Source: Rhynchopus sp. YZ270_cl-10 (lineage: Eukaryota > Euglenozoa > Diplonemea > Diplonemida > Diplonemidae). Taken from it: 64,000 nt of DNA. Shown here piece by piece: positions 10,168 through 21,202 of this stretch (its first letter is position 1; each line of letters begins with the position of its first letter). The notes below the pieces were generated by a model that was given only the letters and a program-made list of their open reading frames with translations, was not told the DNA's origin and made no database searches. The stretch is from NCBI GenBank assembly GCA_964035575.1, contig OZ037870.1:1218014-1282013 (forward strand). Direction: 5' to 3'. Position numbers and translations under genes: made by a program.

Positions 10168-11871
10168 ATGTTGCGTCTCGCTCAAGTTGCGTTGCTGCTT
10201 GCGACGTTTGCAGTGGGGTCTGATGCCAAGGTGTTCTACTGGTTCAAGGCGACGAGGAACTGGCAGAAGAGCCGTGGCAAGGAGCTCGGGAAGGAGGAGT
10301 ACACCATGAAGGGATGGGTGAAGGTGGACACTGGAGTGTCGAGGGACCTTGGCTGTCTGACGTGCAACTCGCACAACCACTGCTCGATGACAGGGAACTG
10401 GGCTGTGTCCGGAACACAGAGCACGTCCGGTGCTCTGCAGCTGAGAACGCACATGGATGCGTGGGAGGACGACAACGGCGGGAGGTGCTCGTTCAAGAAG
10501 GGGTTCTGGATCAACGATGACGACAGCCGCTGTCGCAAGGAGTGCAGTGTCAACATGAAGTCCTATGCAATGGGAACAACGCACACACACAGGTGCAGCG
10601 GTGGCAACGCCTGGCTTGAGGTGCAGTTCCGTTGGTGGCCAGACACCACGTCTGCGCCGGACACACTTGCACCCCCAACGTCTGCACCGCCAACATCGGC
10701 ACCCCCGACAAACGCACCACCGACGCCTGCTCCCCCGACAAGCGCACCGCCAACATCGGCACCCCCGACGTCTGCACCGCCAACAAACGCACCACCGACG
10801 TCCGCTCCCCCGACATCTGCTCCCCCGACAAGCGCACCACCGACATCGGCACCGCCAACATCCGCTCCCGCGACTTCTGCACCACCCACTTCCGCACCAC
10901 CAACACCTGCCCCGACTCCGTTGTGCACTGACGGAACAGGATGGACGGACAGCCACGGCCACATGTGTGCGTTCTACATCCTGAGTGCTGTGCGCGACGC
11001 TCTGTACAACGAGACTCTTGGAGGCATCTTCTCCACCTGGACTGGCGACGACCCGTGCGTGTGGGGTGGTGTTGAGTGCTACGACGGAGAGTTTGTGTTC
11101 CGCCTCAAGCTTGGAAACACGGAAACTCTGGCAGCAGTGGTTCCGGACCTGTCCCGCCTGACGCGCATGGTTGAGTTGAACGTGCGTGGCACCCAGATCA
11201 CTGGCTTTGCTGGACTGCCCGCATCTCTGCTGGACCTTGACTTCTCGTTCACACAGATCAACGGCCCGATGCCTGCCGCTGCCACTGCCGCAAAGAGGGC
11301 CATCAGTGCACGCAGTGCTGGACTGACAGGTGAGCTCCCAGACTTCCTGGACGGCATGCGCGAGATCGACGTGAGCTTCAACAGCATGGAGGGTCCGTTC
11401 CCTTCCCTGCCTGCCGACCTGATCAACTTCATTGCACAGAGCAACAAGTTCACTGGCCCACTCCCTGAGTGCGAGAGCTGCATGCGTGTCATTGTGAACA
11501 CCAACGAGCTGACAGGGTCTCTGCGTGCCTACCCGAACCTGTGGACGGGACACTTCCAATACAACTTCCTGAGCGGTGGACTGGACCTGACGCTCATGCC
11601 CACAGCCACATACATTGACGTGACACGCAACATGCTGACCGGCACTGTGACTGACCTTCAGGACGCAGGGCTGAAGATCCAGACACTGAAGCTCGGACAC
11701 AACGAGTTTTCGGGCAGTTTCCCATTTGCACCTGTGTCCCCTGCACGTGTGCTGCACCGCCTTGAGCTGAACCACAACCAGCTGACGGGTGCTGAGCCCA
11801 CTGCAGCAGAGACTGCTCTGGTTGCAGCTCAGGTGACGCACAACGACAACACCTTCGGTATGCGGAACTAG
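10168..11871 (+). CDS. Secreted LRR protein (array copy 4)
   Basis: A 567-residue protein identical to copies 1, 3 and 5. Flanking DNA on both sides is also the same as in the other units, so this copy presumably shares their control. Confidence 0.88.
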   Translation: MLRLAQVALLLATFAVGSDAKVFYWFKATRNWQKSRGKELGKEEYTMKGWVKVDTGVSRDLGCLTCNSHNHCSMTGNWAVSGTQSTSGALQLRTHMDAWEDDNGGRCSFKKGFWINDDDSRCRKECSVNMKSYAMGTTHTHRCSGGNAWLEVQFRWWPDTTSAPDTLAPPTSAPPTSAPPTNAPPTPAPPTSAPPTSAPPTSAPPTNAPPTSAPPTSAPPTSAPPTSAPPTSAPATSAPPTSAPPTPAPTPLCTDGTGWTDSHGHMCAFYILSAVRDALYNETLGGIFSTWTGDDPCVWGGVECYDGEFVFRLKLGNTETLAAVVPDLSRLTRMVELNVRGTQITGFAGLPASLLDLDFSFTQINGPMPAAATAAKRAISARSAGLTGELPDFLDGMREIDVSFNSMEGPFPSLPADLINFIAQSNKFTGPLPECESCMRVIVNTNELTGSLRAYPNLWTGHFQYNFLSGGLDLTLMPTATYIDVTRNMLTGTVTDLQDAGLKIQTLKLGHNEFSGSFPFAPVSPARVLHRLELNHNQLTGAEPTAAETALVAAQVTHNDNTFGMRN

Positions 11872-13481
11872 TCTTTAGCTTTCTCAACACACACACATCT
11901 ACCCCACAGATCAGCTGTGATCGACTGACACCATTTTTACGCTGTCTGATCATTGACTTGAACATCAGACATTTCCACATTGCTCTCCCTCTCGCCCTCC
12001 CTGTCAAGGGTTCATTGTTTGTACCGCACCTGGATGGCAGCTGGGCACACCTGTTAATCGTTCCGAACGATGCAGATCAGGGCGCCTGTGCTTTTCCACG
12101 GTTGTACTTTCTCTCTCTCTCTCTGAAATGTGTCGCGACGCTTGTCTGTGCTGTAGTTCTGACCCCTCGGAGGGGCTCTCAGAATGACGGTGCAAAGTGT
12201 GTCAAGACAAAATGAGAGATACTTTTATCATTTAGCTTTATTTTCCCCACCCTCAAGCAGTCTAATCGTGGACAGCTCCAGTGCCGTTGGCTTCTGAGCG
12301 TCCTTCCGTGTACTGCTGGTGCTCTTCCCTTACCTACCCATCCCCGTAATTTCCACTGTGTCTCTGGTGTTCGAAAATAGTTGAGGGCGTTGGCACACAC
12401 TGCACGTGGCTGTGTTGATGTGGCCACCAAGGCTTCAACATGCGGCGGCTATTGAGCTGTCTTATTTCTACCAGTGGCGTACCCCTTCCCTTCCCCTTAC
12501 AACAAAGTTTATCTTTATCCGACAAAATAATGCGACGCCCGCGCTTTGCAGGTGTTGTATTATTTGTTGTTTTTCTCTGCTCGTTCTGCTTTGAGCATCA
12601 TGTGAGAACGTTTGAACCAGACACAGGCTCTTGTATTTCCTTGCCACGCAAAGGTCAGGTTCTTGCAATGTCTGTGCCTAGTGAAGACCTCCTTCGCAGT
12701 TGCTCAGCGAACACCCGTTTTCTCTCTTTTTCCACAGATCGAAAGCCCGCATTGTACTCCTGGGTTAATTTGGTCGATGCTGTCTTTCTCTCGACAGCAT
12801 ATTGTTTCAGTTTTTATTTTCTCTCTCGCTCTTTTTATAATAAGGTGACCAAGCACGTGAGGCTTAGGGTCATCTTATAAACTTTTCTCTTTCAATCCTG
12901 CCCACCCTGTCTCCCATGTCAAGGTGTGTAGTTAGGATATTTTACATACATCACACATATTTCAAAACATTCGTGTAAGCGTATTCCGAGTCTCGTGTAG
13001 TTCGTGCACAGGAGACGGCAAGTAACACTGCCACATTCCTGAGCTTGGACAATCAGACTATACATCACCACGTTAACACAACAACTACAAAAAATAGAGG
13101 GCGACACTTTTTTGTAAACTCCCCCACACTGCATATGACTTCTCTTCTGTGAGATGTAACGCGCTCCCACCAAAAGGCCTCTCGTATCTGTAGCGACACA
13201 CATGCACAGAAGGCGGCGTCGTCTTACCACGCACAGCATCTATCTCTCCTTCATAGGAAAGCACGCACCCCTGCACGGGCAATTCTTCTGACTACTCTGT
13301 GAGCGGGAAAGTGTCACGTAGTTCAGTCACCCAGCCGTGCTCCGGAACTCTGCCCGGCAGGTGTGGAGATAGTGTGTGGAAGCGAAGAGGGGAAAATTGG
13401 TTGTTGGGTAAGGGTTTGGGTACGTATATTACAATAACAACCCACACACGACAGGGTCTTTTCATTTTTTCCATAACAACT

Positions 13482-15185
13482 ATGTTGCGTCTCGCTCAAG
13501 TTGCGTTGCTGCTTGCGACGTTTGCAGTGGGGTCTGATGCCAAGGTGTTCTACTGGTTCAAGGCGACGAGGAACTGGCAGAAGAGCCGTGGCAAGGAGCT
13601 CGGGAAGGAGGAGTACACCATGAAGGGATGGGTGAAGGTGGACACTGGAGTGTCGAGGGACCTTGGCTGTCTGACGTGCAACTCGCACAACCACTGCTCG
13701 ATGACAGGGAACTGGGCTGTGTCCGGAACACAGAGCACGTCCGGTGCTCTGCAGCTGAGAACGCACATGGATGCGTGGGAGGACGACAACGGCGGGAGGT
13801 GCTCGTTCAAGAAGGGGTTCTGGATCAACGATGACGACAGCCGCTGTCGCAAGGAGTGCAGTGTCAACATGAAGTCCTATGCAATGGGAACAACGCACAC
13901 ACACAGGTGCAGCGGTGGCAACGCCTGGCTTGAGGTGCAGTTCCGTTGGTGGCCAGACACCACGTCTGCGCCGGACACACTTGCACCCCCAACGTCTGCA
14001 CCGCCAACATCGGCACCCCCGACAAACGCACCACCGACGCCTGCTCCCCCGACAAGCGCACCGCCAACATCGGCACCCCCGACGTCTGCACCGCCAACAA
14101 ACGCACCACCGACGTCCGCTCCCCCGACATCTGCTCCCCCGACAAGCGCACCACCGACATCGGCACCGCCAACATCCGCTCCCGCGACTTCTGCACCACC
14201 CACTTCCGCACCACCAACACCTGCCCCGACTCCGTTGTGCACTGACGGAACAGGATGGACGGACAGCCACGGCCACATGTGTGCGTTCTACATCCTGAGT
14301 GCTGTGCGCGACGCTCTGTACAACGAGACTCTTGGAGGCATCTTCTCCACCTGGACTGGCGACGACCCGTGCGTGTGGGGTGGTGTTGAGTGCTACGACG
14401 GAGAGTTTGTGTTCCGCCTCAAGCTTGGAAACACGGAAACTCTGGCAGCAGTGGTTCCGGACCTGTCCCGCCTGACGCGCATGGTTGAGTTGAACGTGCG
14501 TGGCACCCAGATCACTGGCTTTGCTGGACTGCCCGCATCTCTGCTGGACCTTGACTTCTCGTTCACACAGATCAACGGCCCGATGCCTGCCGCTGCCACT
14601 GCCGCAAAGAGGGCCATCAGTGCACGCAGTGCTGGACTGACAGGTGAGCTCCCAGACTTCCTGGACGGCATGCGCGAGATCGACGTGAGCTTCAACAGCA
14701 TGGAGGGTCCGTTCCCTTCCCTGCCTGCCGACCTGATCAACTTCATTGCACAGAGCAACAAGTTCACTGGCCCACTCCCTGAGTGCGAGAGCTGCATGCG
14801 TGTCATTGTGAACACCAACGAGCTGACAGGGTCTCTGCGTGCCTACCCGAACCTGTGGACGGGACACTTCCAATACAACTTCCTGAGCGGTGGACTGGAC
14901 CTGACGCTCATGCCCACAGCCACATACATTGACGTGACACGCAACATGCTGACCGGCACTGTGACTGACCTTCAGGACGCAGGGCTGAAGATCCAGACAC
15001 TGAAGCTCGGACACAACGAGTTTTCGGGCAGTTTCCCATTTGCACCTGTGTCCCCTGCACGTGTGCTGCACCGCCTTGAGCTGAACCACAACCAGCTGAC
15101 GGGTGCTGAGCCCACTGCAGCAGAGACTGCTCTGGTTGCAGCTCAGGTGACGCACAACGACAACACCTTCGGTATGCGGAACTAG
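13482..15185 (+). CDS. Secreted LRR protein (array copy 5, last in array)
   Basis: A 567-residue protein identical to copy 1. Its 3' flank keeps the array sequence for a further 1.35 kb before diverging at about 16535, so this copy retains the full downstream region. Confidence 0.88.
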   Translation: MLRLAQVALLLATFAVGSDAKVFYWFKATRNWQKSRGKELGKEEYTMKGWVKVDTGVSRDLGCLTCNSHNHCSMTGNWAVSGTQSTSGALQLRTHMDAWEDDNGGRCSFKKGFWINDDDSRCRKECSVNMKSYAMGTTHTHRCSGGNAWLEVQFRWWPDTTSAPDTLAPPTSAPPTSAPPTNAPPTPAPPTSAPPTSAPPTSAPPTNAPPTSAPPTSAPPTSAPPTSAPPTSAPATSAPPTSAPPTPAPTPLCTDGTGWTDSHGHMCAFYILSAVRDALYNETLGGIFSTWTGDDPCVWGGVECYDGEFVFRLKLGNTETLAAVVPDLSRLTRMVELNVRGTQITGFAGLPASLLDLDFSFTQINGPMPAAATAAKRAISARSAGLTGELPDFLDGMREIDVSFNSMEGPFPSLPADLINFIAQSNKFTGPLPECESCMRVIVNTNELTGSLRAYPNLWTGHFQYNFLSGGLDLTLMPTATYIDVTRNMLTGTVTDLQDAGLKIQTLKLGHNEFSGSFPFAPVSPARVLHRLELNHNQLTGAEPTAAETALVAAQVTHNDNTFGMRN

Positions 15186-16759
15186 TCTTTAGCTTTCTCA
15201 ACACACACACATCTACCCCACAGATCAGCTGTGATCGACTGACACCATTTTTACGCTGTCTGATCATTGACTTGAACATCAGACATTTCCACATTGCTCT
15301 CCCTCTCGCCCTCCCTGTCAAGGGTTCATTGTTTGTACCGCACCTGGATGGCAGCTGGGCACACCTGTTAATCGTTCCGAACGATGCAGATCAGGGCGCC
15401 TGTGCTTTTCCACGGTTGTACTTTCTCTCTCTCTCTCTGAAATGTGTCGCGACGCTTGTCTGTGCTGTAGTTCTGACCCCTCGGAGGGGCTCTCAGAATG
15501 ACGGTGCAAAGTGTGTCAAGACAAAATGAGAGATACTTTTATCATTTAGCTTTATTTTCCCCACCCTCAAGCAGTCTAATCGTGGACAGCTCCAGTGCCG
15601 TTGGCTTCTGAGCGTCCTTCCGTGTACTGCTGGTGCTCTTCCCTTACCTACCCATCCCCGTAATTTCCACTGTGTCTCTGGTGTTCGAAAATAGTTGAGG
15701 GCGTTGGCACACACTGCACGTGGCTGTGTTGATGTGGCCACCAAGGCTTCAACATGCGGCGGCTATTGAGCTGTCTTATTTCTACCAGTGGCGTACCCCT
15801 TCCCTTCCCCTTACAACAAAGTTTATCTTTATCCGACAAAATAATGCGACGCCCGCGCTTTGCAGGTGTTGTATTATTTGTTGTTTTTCTCTGCTCGTTC
15901 TGCTTTGAGCATCATGTGAGAACGTTTGAACCAGACACAGGCTCTTGTATTTCCTTGCCACGCAAAGGTCAGGTTCTTGCAATGTCTGTGCCTAGTGAAG
16001 ACCTCCTTCGCAGTTGCTCAGCGAACACCCGTTTTCTCTCTTTTTCCACAGATCGAAAGCCCGCATTGTACTCCTGGGTTAATTTGGTCGATGCTGTCTT
16101 TCTCTCGACAGCATATTGTTTCAGTTTTTATTTTCTCTCTCGCTCTTTTTATAATAAGGTGACCAAGCACGTGAGGCTTAGGGTCATCTTATAAACTTTT
16201 CTCTTTCAATCCTGCCCACCCTGTCTCCCATGTCAAGGTGTGTAGTTAGGATATTTTACATACATCACACATATTTCAAAACATTCGTGTAAGCGTATTC
16301 CGAGTCTCGTGTAGTTCGTGCACAGGAGACGGCAAGTAACACTGCCACATTCCTGAGCTTGGACAATCAGACTATACATCACCACGTTAACACAACAACT
16401 ACAAAAAATAGAGGGCGACACTTTTTTGTAAACTCCCCCACACTGCATATGACTTCTCTTCTGTGAGATGTAACGCGCTCCCACCAAAAGGCCTCTCGTA
16501 TCTGTAGCGACACACATGCACAGAAGGCGGCGTCGTCCTCCCACGCACAGCATCTATCTCTCCTTCATAGGAAAGCACACACCTCCCCTGCCCTGGCAGG
16601 TTCTTGAACGCTAAGACGAGCTGGTATCACTCGTACCAATCCTGAGAAACTGCGCCCCGTTCTCATGCTCGAAGCCCTCATCGAGTGAGAAATCAGCGAT
16701 TTTTTCCCCCAGATTTTTTCATATTTTCACCTCCAAAACAGACAACTAAACAACAACAT

Positions 16760-17914
16760 ATGGAACGCCAAGACTCTGGGTCCTCTGTAGGAGGCTTCCC
16801 CTTTGATACACAGACTGCCGTCTCTGCTGTGGTCCTTGCAGTTGGTCTGGCTGCAGCGAGCAACGTTGTCTGCAAGCGTCGGCGACGTGCCGCGAAGCCC
16901 CCTAAGGGCGCGACCCCTGCGCAGAGCAACCCCACTCCTGCGGCAGGACATCCACAACACAAGCCCGGAAGGGAGGACAGACAAGACCTGCTGGCTTCAG
17001 TCCGCCCTCTTAGCTCGCCTGACAAAGGCTTTACTATTGGGTCGTACAACCTCCTGAACAAGCACTTCCACACTAGATGGTACAGCGACTACTGCACGAC
17101 CCGCAACAAATCATGGGAGCACCGTATGAAGCTCTTCAAGCAGACCATCCCGCAGATGAACTTCGATGTGCTGGCAGTGCAGGAGGCGAATGTTGGGTCC
17201 TTTGGCGAAGACTTTGCCTTTGTAGGTGACCATGGGTACAGCATCGTCGCCCCTTACGACAAACTATTGGATAAAGACCCGGCAAAGGCGAATCGACTCG
17301 CAAAGACCGCTTTGCTATACAAAAGCAACGAATTTGAGTTGAAATGGAGTGATAACCGGAGTCGAACGCTTCTCTGCGGTCTTAAGCATCGTTCCACAGG
17401 GCAGCTTCTGTACATCATTAACTGCCATCTTGAAGGCAACCCTGTGAAGGTCCAGGACCGCTTTACGCAACTGAAATCCGCGTTCAAAATCATGCAGCGC
17501 AACCAAAAGAAGGACGGCATCGACCCTGTCGAGGCGAATCTGGTTGTCTGCGGCGATTTTAACTGCGCAAGGGAGTGTTCTCCGTACGCACTTCTCTCGA
17601 CGGGAAGCCTTGCCGCAGGGTTCGTAGACCCATGGAACGCTGACGAGGTGGTGACCACACAAGACTACTCTGTGCCCTATAGTCTGCAAGATACCTACCG
17701 TGCCCTGCGACAGCCTGACCGGCCGACCTTCTGTGCGAACAAACGCTCTAGTCTTATTGACTTCGTATTTGCAAGTAGCAGCATGCAGGTCCACGCCAAC
17801 CGAGAGGTGCACACCGCAGAACAGTGGGACCACGCGAAAGAAATGGGGGTACCATGTGATTGGCATCCCAGCGACCACTTTGCCATTGGATCGGCGCTGA
17901 CGTTTGGTTCATAA
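16760..17914 (+). CDS. Membrane-anchored EEP-family nuclease/phosphatase, CCR4-like
   Basis: A 384-residue endonuclease/exonuclease/phosphatase-fold protein. Family motifs are all present: SYNLLN (about 94-99), QEAN with the metal-binding Glu (about 141), NCHLEG, GDFN (about 265-268) and a terminal SDH (about 370-372). The metal-binding and catalytic residues look intact, so it should hydrolyse phosphodiester or phosphate ester bonds. The large insert and the YNLL motif place it nearer CCR4/Angel/nocturnin-type mRNA deadenylases than AP endonucleases. Residues 18-36 are hydrophobic and followed by KRRRR, which predicts a single N-terminal membrane anchor with the catalytic domain in the cytoplasm. 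I start at the ATG at 16760; the longer open frame begins with GTG and reads through noncoding DNA. Substrate is not determinable from sequence. Confidence 0.88.
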   Translation: MERQDSGSSVGGFPFDTQTAVSAVVLAVGLAAASNVVCKRRRRAAKPPKGATPAQSNPTPAAGHPQHKPGREDRQDLLASVRPLSSPDKGFTIGSYNLLNKHFHTRWYSDYCTTRNKSWEHRMKLFKQTIPQMNFDVLAVQEANVGSFGEDFAFVGDHGYSIVAPYDKLLDKDPAKANRLAKTALLYKSNEFELKWSDNRSRTLLCGLKHRSTGQLLYIINCHLEGNPVKVQDRFTQLKSAFKIMQRNQKKDGIDPVEANLVVCGDFNCARECSPYALLSTGSLAAGFVDPWNADEVVTTQDYSVPYSLQDTYRALRQPDRPTFCANKRSSLIDFVFASSSMQVHANREVHTAEQWDHAKEMGVPCDWHPSDHFAIGSALTFGS

Positions 17915-18499
17915 AGGAAAAAAGAAGATGAGGAGTGAGGAGTGAGGGTGTGTGGATGACGTTCTGATGATTGATACTTTTTTTGTAAAAAAAAAAATTG
18001 TCTTTGCATTTCAACAAAAGAAAGGGAGACATCCCCTAGTCATGCTTTCTGATCTGTTGACAAAAAAAGGAATCTATTCTTTAGCCAAACCGCTTTTGGT
18101 TTCCTGGAGTGGGGGGGGAAAAAAGCAATGTCTTTCTTCGCAATCTACCGTGTTCTAACCTAAAAATCGGTGGGTTTTTTGATGTTATTTTTTGTTCAGA
18201 TGTTTTCGTGTACAAAACAGGCACAAAATTCATCTTTTTTTTTTTTTTTTGTTTTTTGTCTTTATTTCGCTTTTTTTTTAAAGGACCCTCTCATCTCCCC
18301 TCACATCCCACATCTTTTTTTTTCTCCATTTCCTCCAATGTCCTCAACTCCCCCACTCTCCCCCCCACAGTTCTACCTCCTTTTACCCCCCAACAAAAAC
18401 CTTTTTTATCACTTTTTTTCCTCACTTACTCTCTCCTCACTCTCTTCCCTCCTTCTCCCCTCCTTCACCCCTCTTTTACTCCCCCCCACCCTTCTAAAT
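17915..18499 (+). other. Intergenic, ends in long pyrimidine tract
   Basis: AT-rich with T runs, then about 200 nt of nearly pure pyrimidine (18300-18495) directly before the next ATG. Consistent with a trans-splice acceptor region or core promoter. No RNA gene recognised. Confidence 0.5.
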
Positions 18500-19198
18500 A
18501 TGCTGCGTATGAGCACCCGCAGGCTTGTTGCCCTCGCGGCAGTCGCGCCAAAGCCGATTGTTCCAGTGCTTCCTTCGCACGGAAGGGTGATGGTGCCTGT
18601 GGAGGATTCGTTCCTGGCAGAGCAGTTCAGAGGATGCGCGCAGGTGGTGGATGTGGATGTGTTGGGCGCGGAGAGGGCTTCCGTGCAGAAGGAGATTCTT
18701 GACGACTTCTTCGTGGTCTCGCAGGACGCCACGGAGGCGCGTCTCCTTGACGCCCCCGTTGCGGCAGACCACACTACCATGCAGGCTGCACTCCTCGAAG
18801 ACTTCTTCCCCACCGAGTCTGCGGCGCCCCTCGAGGCGCTCCTTCAGGACAGCCCTGTCGAGAGAAGACACCTCTCCACAGCGTCGGCCATTATGGATGA
18901 CTTCTTCCTCCCAGAATCAGAGGATATTCTTGAGGCAGTGATCTGCGACAGTGACATTGTGGCCTCCACAACACAGCAGGTGAACATGCTCTTTGACCCG
19001 ATCCTGGCAGAGCAGGACTGTACAGAGGCGTTGCTTGGAGACTGTATGGTTGTGGCGGGGCAGAGTGAGGGTGTTCCCGTATTGGCAGACTGCTTTGTGC
19101 CAGTGTCTGAGGCGTGCTTCGAAGACGAGGAAGAGGAGAAGGTTGGGGGTGCGAGAATCTCCCTCCCCAACGCAATGCTGGCTGACGCATTTTGGTGA
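18500..19198 (+). CDS. Acidic protein built from a ~32-residue DDFF repeat, function unknown
   Basis: 232 residues, not recognised. After an N-terminus with Arg and small residues (MLRMSTRRLVALAAVAPKP), which could be an organelle-targeting peptide, the rest resolves into a degenerate repeat of 31-35 residues. Each begins with a hydrophobic pair, an acidic pair and an aromatic patch (ILDDFFVVSQD, LLEDFFPTES, IMDDFFLPESED, MLFDPILAEQD, VLADCFVPVSE, MLADAFW) and continues with E-A-x-L-x-D-x-x-V. About six and a half repeats are visible, and the last stops right after its aromatic patch at the C-terminus. The spacing suggests repeated short binding motifs displayed on an acidic chain, but that is inference. 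The frame is open upstream through pyrimidine-rich DNA; the ATG at 18500 is the first that gives protein-like sequence. Confidence 0.75.
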   Translation: MLRMSTRRLVALAAVAPKPIVPVLPSHGRVMVPVEDSFLAEQFRGCAQVVDVDVLGAERASVQKEILDDFFVVSQDATEARLLDAPVAADHTTMQAALLEDFFPTESAAPLEALLQDSPVERRHLSTASAIMDDFFLPESEDILEAVICDSDIVASTTQQVNMLFDPILAEQDCTEALLGDCMVVAGQSEGVPVLADCFVPVSEACFEDEEEEKVGGARISLPNAMLADAFW

Positions 19199-19617
19199 GA
19201 TTTTTTTTGAATTTTTGAGCGAACTTTTGATCAGTTTTTTTTTATTTTTTTTTGAAAAAAAAATTATCGCGCCGGTTGTGGTTTTACATTATTGCTGAAT
19301 CCTAAAAAAATCCCCTTTTTTTTGTTCATAATTTTCCCCCAGTTGAGGTTGTGTTAAAAGTGCCTTCTGCACGGTATTGCTTTAAAAAAAATCTGTGTGT
19401 TTTATTTTTTGTAGTGTAGTAATGGGTGGTGGAACTGTCAAAAAAGGGGAGAGTTCTTCTCTCCTCATTTTTTTCCCCCTTTCCCATCTTTCGCTATGTG
19501 GAAGCACAGCTTATGATGAGATTTTTTTTATTTTGAATATTTTTGAATATTTTTTCTTGAGATGCACTTTTGCGTCACCTGACGCGCGCATCTGACCAAT
19601 TCTCTAATGAGAACACT

Positions 19618-19646
19618 GCCTAAGCAACAGAAGCTTAGACCCATCT
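19618..19646 (+). repeat. Class-1 hairpin, partial
   Basis: CTAAGC, loop AACAGA, then AGCTTAG followed by CCCATCTTT and a T run. The inner stem is intact; the outer stem is degraded on the left. Confidence 0.55.
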
Positions 19647-19797
19647 TTCACAATCTTTTTTTTTTTTGAGTATCCAAACCATGTTATCACCCCCTTCCCA
19701 GTCAAGGATGGGGTAATGACTATGTGCCTGCTTACAGTTTCCCTGTTAGCAACTCCCAAGCGCAACACTCCGGGGTTCGATGACCCCGCAGAGTGTC

Positions 19798-19828
19798 AGT
19801 GCCTGCGTTCCCAGAGGTGTTTTGCACT
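19798..19828 (+). repeat. Class-3 hairpin
   Basis: AGTGC paired with GCACT around CTGCGTTCCCAGAGGTG; followed by a pyrimidine-rich tail with TTTCACTTTTT. Same design as hairpins at 21174 and 55377. Confidence 0.6.
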
Positions 19829-20069
19829 ATAAATTTCACTTTTTTTTTTCTAAGATGTCTCTGTGTGCACAGTGTGTGGCACATTGACTCTTTCAAGTTT
19901 TTTCTCTTTTTGTCCTTGCTTTTTTTAGGAGCGCTGTCTTTCCTGATCCTGCGCAAAAAGGGTGCGTGAACAAAAAAAAAATCCTACTTTGAAGTGCCTT
20001 GGATTCTTCTTCAGTGCCGCTTCCATTTAGTTCAAATACTGACATTTTTTTTAAAAAAATAATCTTTAC

Positions 20070-20110
20070 AAGGTGGCCAAGCAGGCCAAGAGCGGCTTAG
20101 GTCCGTATTA
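20070..20110 (+). repeat. Class-1 hairpin, diverged
   Basis: Left arm AAGGTGGCCAAGC, longer loop, right arm GCGGCTTAGGTCC, then a pyrimidine tail with TTTTCTCTTTTTT. The AAGC/GCTT inner stem is kept; GGCCAAGC can also pair within the loop. Confidence 0.55.
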
Positions 20111-21119
20111 CCAATTTTCTCTTTTTTAACGTCCATTTTTTTTTTTTTTTGGATGCACAACTGAGTGTTTTTTCTTAACAGATCCTCTAAGTGTGTGTGA
20201 AAGGCCATACTGTATCACCTTTCGATCCTCTCAGGGTAGCACGGTGTATCATCTGGAAAAGACTTCCCCCCCAAGGTGATTTTTTTTTGTCAAAACAGTA
20301 CAATAATTAGGGTGGCTCGCTAAAATGAAAATGAAAAAATAAATTTCATTCTGGTTTCGTGCACTGCACGGCCACGATTTTTTTTTGCGTTATTTGTTTC
20401 TTCTTTTTTCTTCTTTTTGAAAGAGAAATAAAGCGCCAAATCTTAAAACGTTTTATTAGGGTTTGGAATACCCACGAAGTGTTCGTGCTTTGCTGTTTCA
20501 GAGTCGGTTTGCACATATTAACTTCACTATATTTTCCATTATTAGTATAACCAAGCAGGTATGTTGTATTTTCTGGGTCCGCTCTGAAGTTATTGAAAAA
20601 AAGAAGGACTGATTGGAACTTCGTTCAAAAAGTGGTTCTTTTTTGTCTAAATTTGTTTCCTTTTCAAATGACTGCTGAAGGGACGGAAGCGACATAATAT
20701 TATTGAGAAAAAAATAATCTTTTTGGACCGAAAAAAAAAAAAACAGCTTCCCGCCACCTTTCTTGTATTTTGTTCTACGATCGGGACTCATATGAGTTTC
20801 CCGCATCGCTCAATAACAACTAAATGACAGGAAACGGCGGGAGCCGCGAAGAATTAAGAAAAAACAAAACAAAACAAAACAAAAATAAATTTGAGAAAAC
20901 GCAATGTTTAAAAAGAGAAAGAAAAAAAAGAGATTTTCACAACTGTGGCAACACAACCGAGGCAACTACACTAATCCAACAATTTTTCAAATAATTCAAA
21001 AAACATGAAATGTGCCACCGGTAATACCAGTCTTATCACAGCCAGTCTTTTTTTTCAAACCCTGAATGCTGTGTTGTGTCTGTGAGACCCATACAAAAAA
21101 AATTTCAAGATTTATTTCT

Positions 21120-21152
21120 AAGATGTGTGCGCGCGCGAGGCAGCTTCATCTT
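21120..21152 (+). repeat. Class-2 hairpin
   Basis: AAGATG pairs with CATCTT; the loop has alternating GC and GAGGC. Followed by ACAAATTTTCTTT, the usual tail. It lies only 22 nt before a class-3 hairpin. Confidence 0.6.
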
Positions 21153-21173
21153 ACAAATTTTCTTTGGAGTGTC

Positions 21174-21202
21174 AGTGCCTGCGTCTCAGAGGCGTTTGCA
21201 CT
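21174..21202 (+). repeat. Class-3 hairpin, best example
   Basis: AGTGC/GCACT outer stem, CGTCT/AGGCG inner stem (one G-U) and CAG loop, with three unpaired bases on each side between stems. Tail ATCAACTTCACTTCC. Confidence 0.7.

Larger units (their letters stand above)
1..16578 (+). repeat. Tandem array of five 3.3-kb units, each with one LRR gene
   Basis: Five head-to-tail units start at 1, 3315, 6599, 9913 and 13227. Four are 3314 bp; the second is 3284 bp because it lacks 30 bp in the proline-rich linker. Position 1 falls at the same phase as 3315, so the array probably continues to the left. Translations in every frame, coding and intergenic, are identical between units apart from the 30-bp gap, so the whole unit is homogenised, not just the gene. 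The last unit diverges from about 16535 and similarity fades near 16578. Recent amplification or continuing unequal exchange would explain this; an assembly artefact in copy number is also possible. Confidence 0.97.

Noticed and set aside
1-16578. Direct repeats considered as a CRISPR array or satellite
   Set aside because: Units are 3.3 kb with a full gene, there are no short repeat-spacer alternations, and the genome is eukaryotic.
16685-16759. Upstream extension of the EEP nuclease
   Set aside because: Begins with GTG and encodes Phe/Pro-rich sequence from T- and C-runs; the ATG at 16760 gives the natural start before the membrane anchor.
19774-19789. GGGGTTCGATGACCCC, resembling a tRNA T arm
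   Set aside because: The loop is one base too long, and no acceptor stem, D arm or anticodon arm can be drawn around it.
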